Positions 62,615 through 64,000 of a stretch of DNA of 64,000 nucleotides are shown piece by piece (position 1 is the first letter of the stretch; each line of letters opens with the position of its first letter). This DNA comes from Astragalus membranaceus. Lineage: Eukaryota; Streptophyta; Magnoliopsida; Fabales; Fabaceae. Under the pieces are notes generated by a model that saw only the letters and a program-made list of their open reading frames with translations, searched no databases and had not been told where the DNA came from. Position numbers and translations under genes: made by a program. The DNA lies in NCBI GenBank assembly GCA_039519185.1, contig CM076849.1:69186784-69250783 (forward strand). Reading direction: 5' to 3'.

Positions 62615-64000
62615 TGTAACACCCCGATTTTCGTGTGTTGCGATTAGTTCAGTCTGTACTTGTTTTATGAATTATGTTGATTTGATAATATTATATTATT
62701 TTGATTTATTGTGTATTTGAGTTATTAAAATTAGTTGAAAACACATTTAAAATGGATTGAAGTGTTAAAATATTCTATTACTTTTTAAAATTGATTTGAT
62801 AATATTCTATTACTTTTTAAAATTATTTTGGGCTATTGAAGTGTTAAAATAATAGTTGTAGTGAAATTGAGCTTTAAAAATGAATTAAAATGGATTGTGG
62901 TTTTTATTGATTTTATACGCATGCAACCCCTTTTCTACTGCGTACACCCCCATTAGCTAACCCAATCTCACTTTAACCCAGCCCATACGCGAACCATAAA
63001 CCTACACCCGCCCCCAAAAATTATAACTCTTTCGCTCTTTCATTCCTCTCTCTTATGGAAGCATTGCTGTGCATTTCATTCTCTGAGCATTTGCCGGCCG
63101 GGTCTTCTCATGAGTTGATGGATATTCACTTGTACACCTTTTCAAGGTATTTGCTTTCTAGTTCTCATTGGATCATTATCTCATGTTTCACTTTTCAATA
63201 ATATGAACATTCAGTTTATAAATTTATTATTTTATTACACATGGCGACGACACTTTCTCATCATCCTTAGATAGCTTCTACATCCTTCCAATTGGCATTG
63301 TCCGGAATTAAGTTATGTCACTTTTTTTGGGTTTGAATACTTCGTCAATTCCATTCAATAGGCAACCGCTCATATGTGTTGTGTTTACTTGTTCTAATTG
63401 GATACCAGTAGATAAAGACACGTCCCAATAAAATTCCTCAAGACATGAATTTGATGTTGGACACTAATTTGAAGAGCAAAAAGCACCAATGGCTTAGTGG
63501 CTATGTTCTAACAGTGAGTGAGAATGGGTACGGGATGGATTCTAAGTTGCAGTTTCTTTTGATACCCGTTACTATCATCATTTCAAAAATAAATATGATT
63601 CTTGTAAAGCCATTAAACCTCAAGCCAAAAACACTTTCGGTACCTAAGATCACTAATAAATGCCAATTCCAAGGTCATGGGTTTTGTTGCAATTTTCGAT
63701 AGCCTCATTCCATTATCTCAGCATCTTTCATTGTCATTGTTAAACTAAATTATATTTTTAGAAGGTGTTTTGTTAAAGAAGATTTACAAATAATATATAA
63801 ATATCTATATATGTATATAAGTTTTTCTAAAATGTAAAATTTAATATGTGTATTATATTAGCCTATTGCACATAATATAAATTAGTGACTTCCTTATTAC
63901 ATGAATTGAAAGTTAAACTATGATATTGAATAGTTTAATATCGTAGTTTCAAACTCTTTATAGTTTAACTTAATTTAAATTACTAATATTTTAGTATATT
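62615..64000. other. AT-rich DNA starting with a Tekay-like LTR terminus
   Basis: TGTAACACCCCGATTTTCG at 62615 looks like one end of another Tekay-type LTR, but I find no matching GGGGTGTTACA end or TSD before the window stops. A CT-rich block and GC-rich leader at 62990-63110 and an 85-codon plus-strand frame (63445-63702) have no recognisable domain. Confidence 0.3.

Noticed and set aside
63445..63702. 85-codon plus-strand frame
   Set aside because: No domain, weak start context, AT-rich surroundings; no support as a gene.

Overview
This is a stretch of plant nuclear chromosome, almost certainly from a eudicot and quite possibly a legume (my inference from the mix of Tekay-, Tat- and SIRE-type LTR retrotransposons and the style of the receptor kinase; the sequence does not prove the family). 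It is a nest of transposable elements next to one host gene. There are no rRNA or tRNA genes; the tRNA-like strings are primer-binding sites (PBS) of retroelements. All element boundaries below were set by eye from TG...CA ends, PBS or polypurine tracts, and target-site duplications (TSDs).

Region by region: (1) 1-5945 is a Ty3/gypsy Tat-type element on the minus strand whose 3' LTR lies off the left edge. (2) 6452-7048 is a small hAT-like element and 7137-8206 a non-autonomous CACTA element with a perfect 13-bp terminal repeat and TSD AAG. (3) 9045-10190 is a 37-41 bp minisatellite. (4) 11012-15946 is a non-autonomous LARD-like element (LTRs of 1291 bp, TSD AAGGG), inserted into an older array of ~100-bp repeats. 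(5) 17859-34591 is a second Tat-type element (TSD AACCT) with a broken pol, a gag replaced by a GGCGCC-rich minisatellite, and two LTRs that differ in U3. Inside it sits a Ty1/copia SIRE-type element (20825-29446, LTRs 1462 bp, TSD TGATT) that has gag but no pol, and inside that element's 3' LTR sits a solo LTR (26248-29122, TSD GAGAG). (6) 34957-53244 is a head-to-tail tandem of a Tekay-type chromovirus: LTR-internal-LTR-internal-LTR followed by a deleted third unit, the whole array flanked by one TSD pair (GGCCA). Its middle LTR carries another solo LTR (41730-44350, TSD AAACT). (7) 53245-54840 is degenerate GC-rich retroelement debris.

The only convincing host gene is at 55285-58653 on the plus strand: a two-exon LRR receptor-like kinase of about 1089 residues resembling the MIK2/MIK2-like group. 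Downstream, a RNase H-like fragment of a dead reverse transcriptase on the minus strand is split by a palindrome-rich Mutator-like element (59049-60297, 9-bp TSD TTACAAATT). The rest to 64000 is AT-rich with degenerate repeats and nothing I can assign.

The most unusual signals are structural: the multi-LTR tandem with a single TSD; GC-rich perfect hairpins in several LTR families; a helically phased array of AATCGATT palindromes just upstream of the SIRE TATA box; and the serial hairpins, including a perfect 41-bp stem, inside the Mutator-like element.
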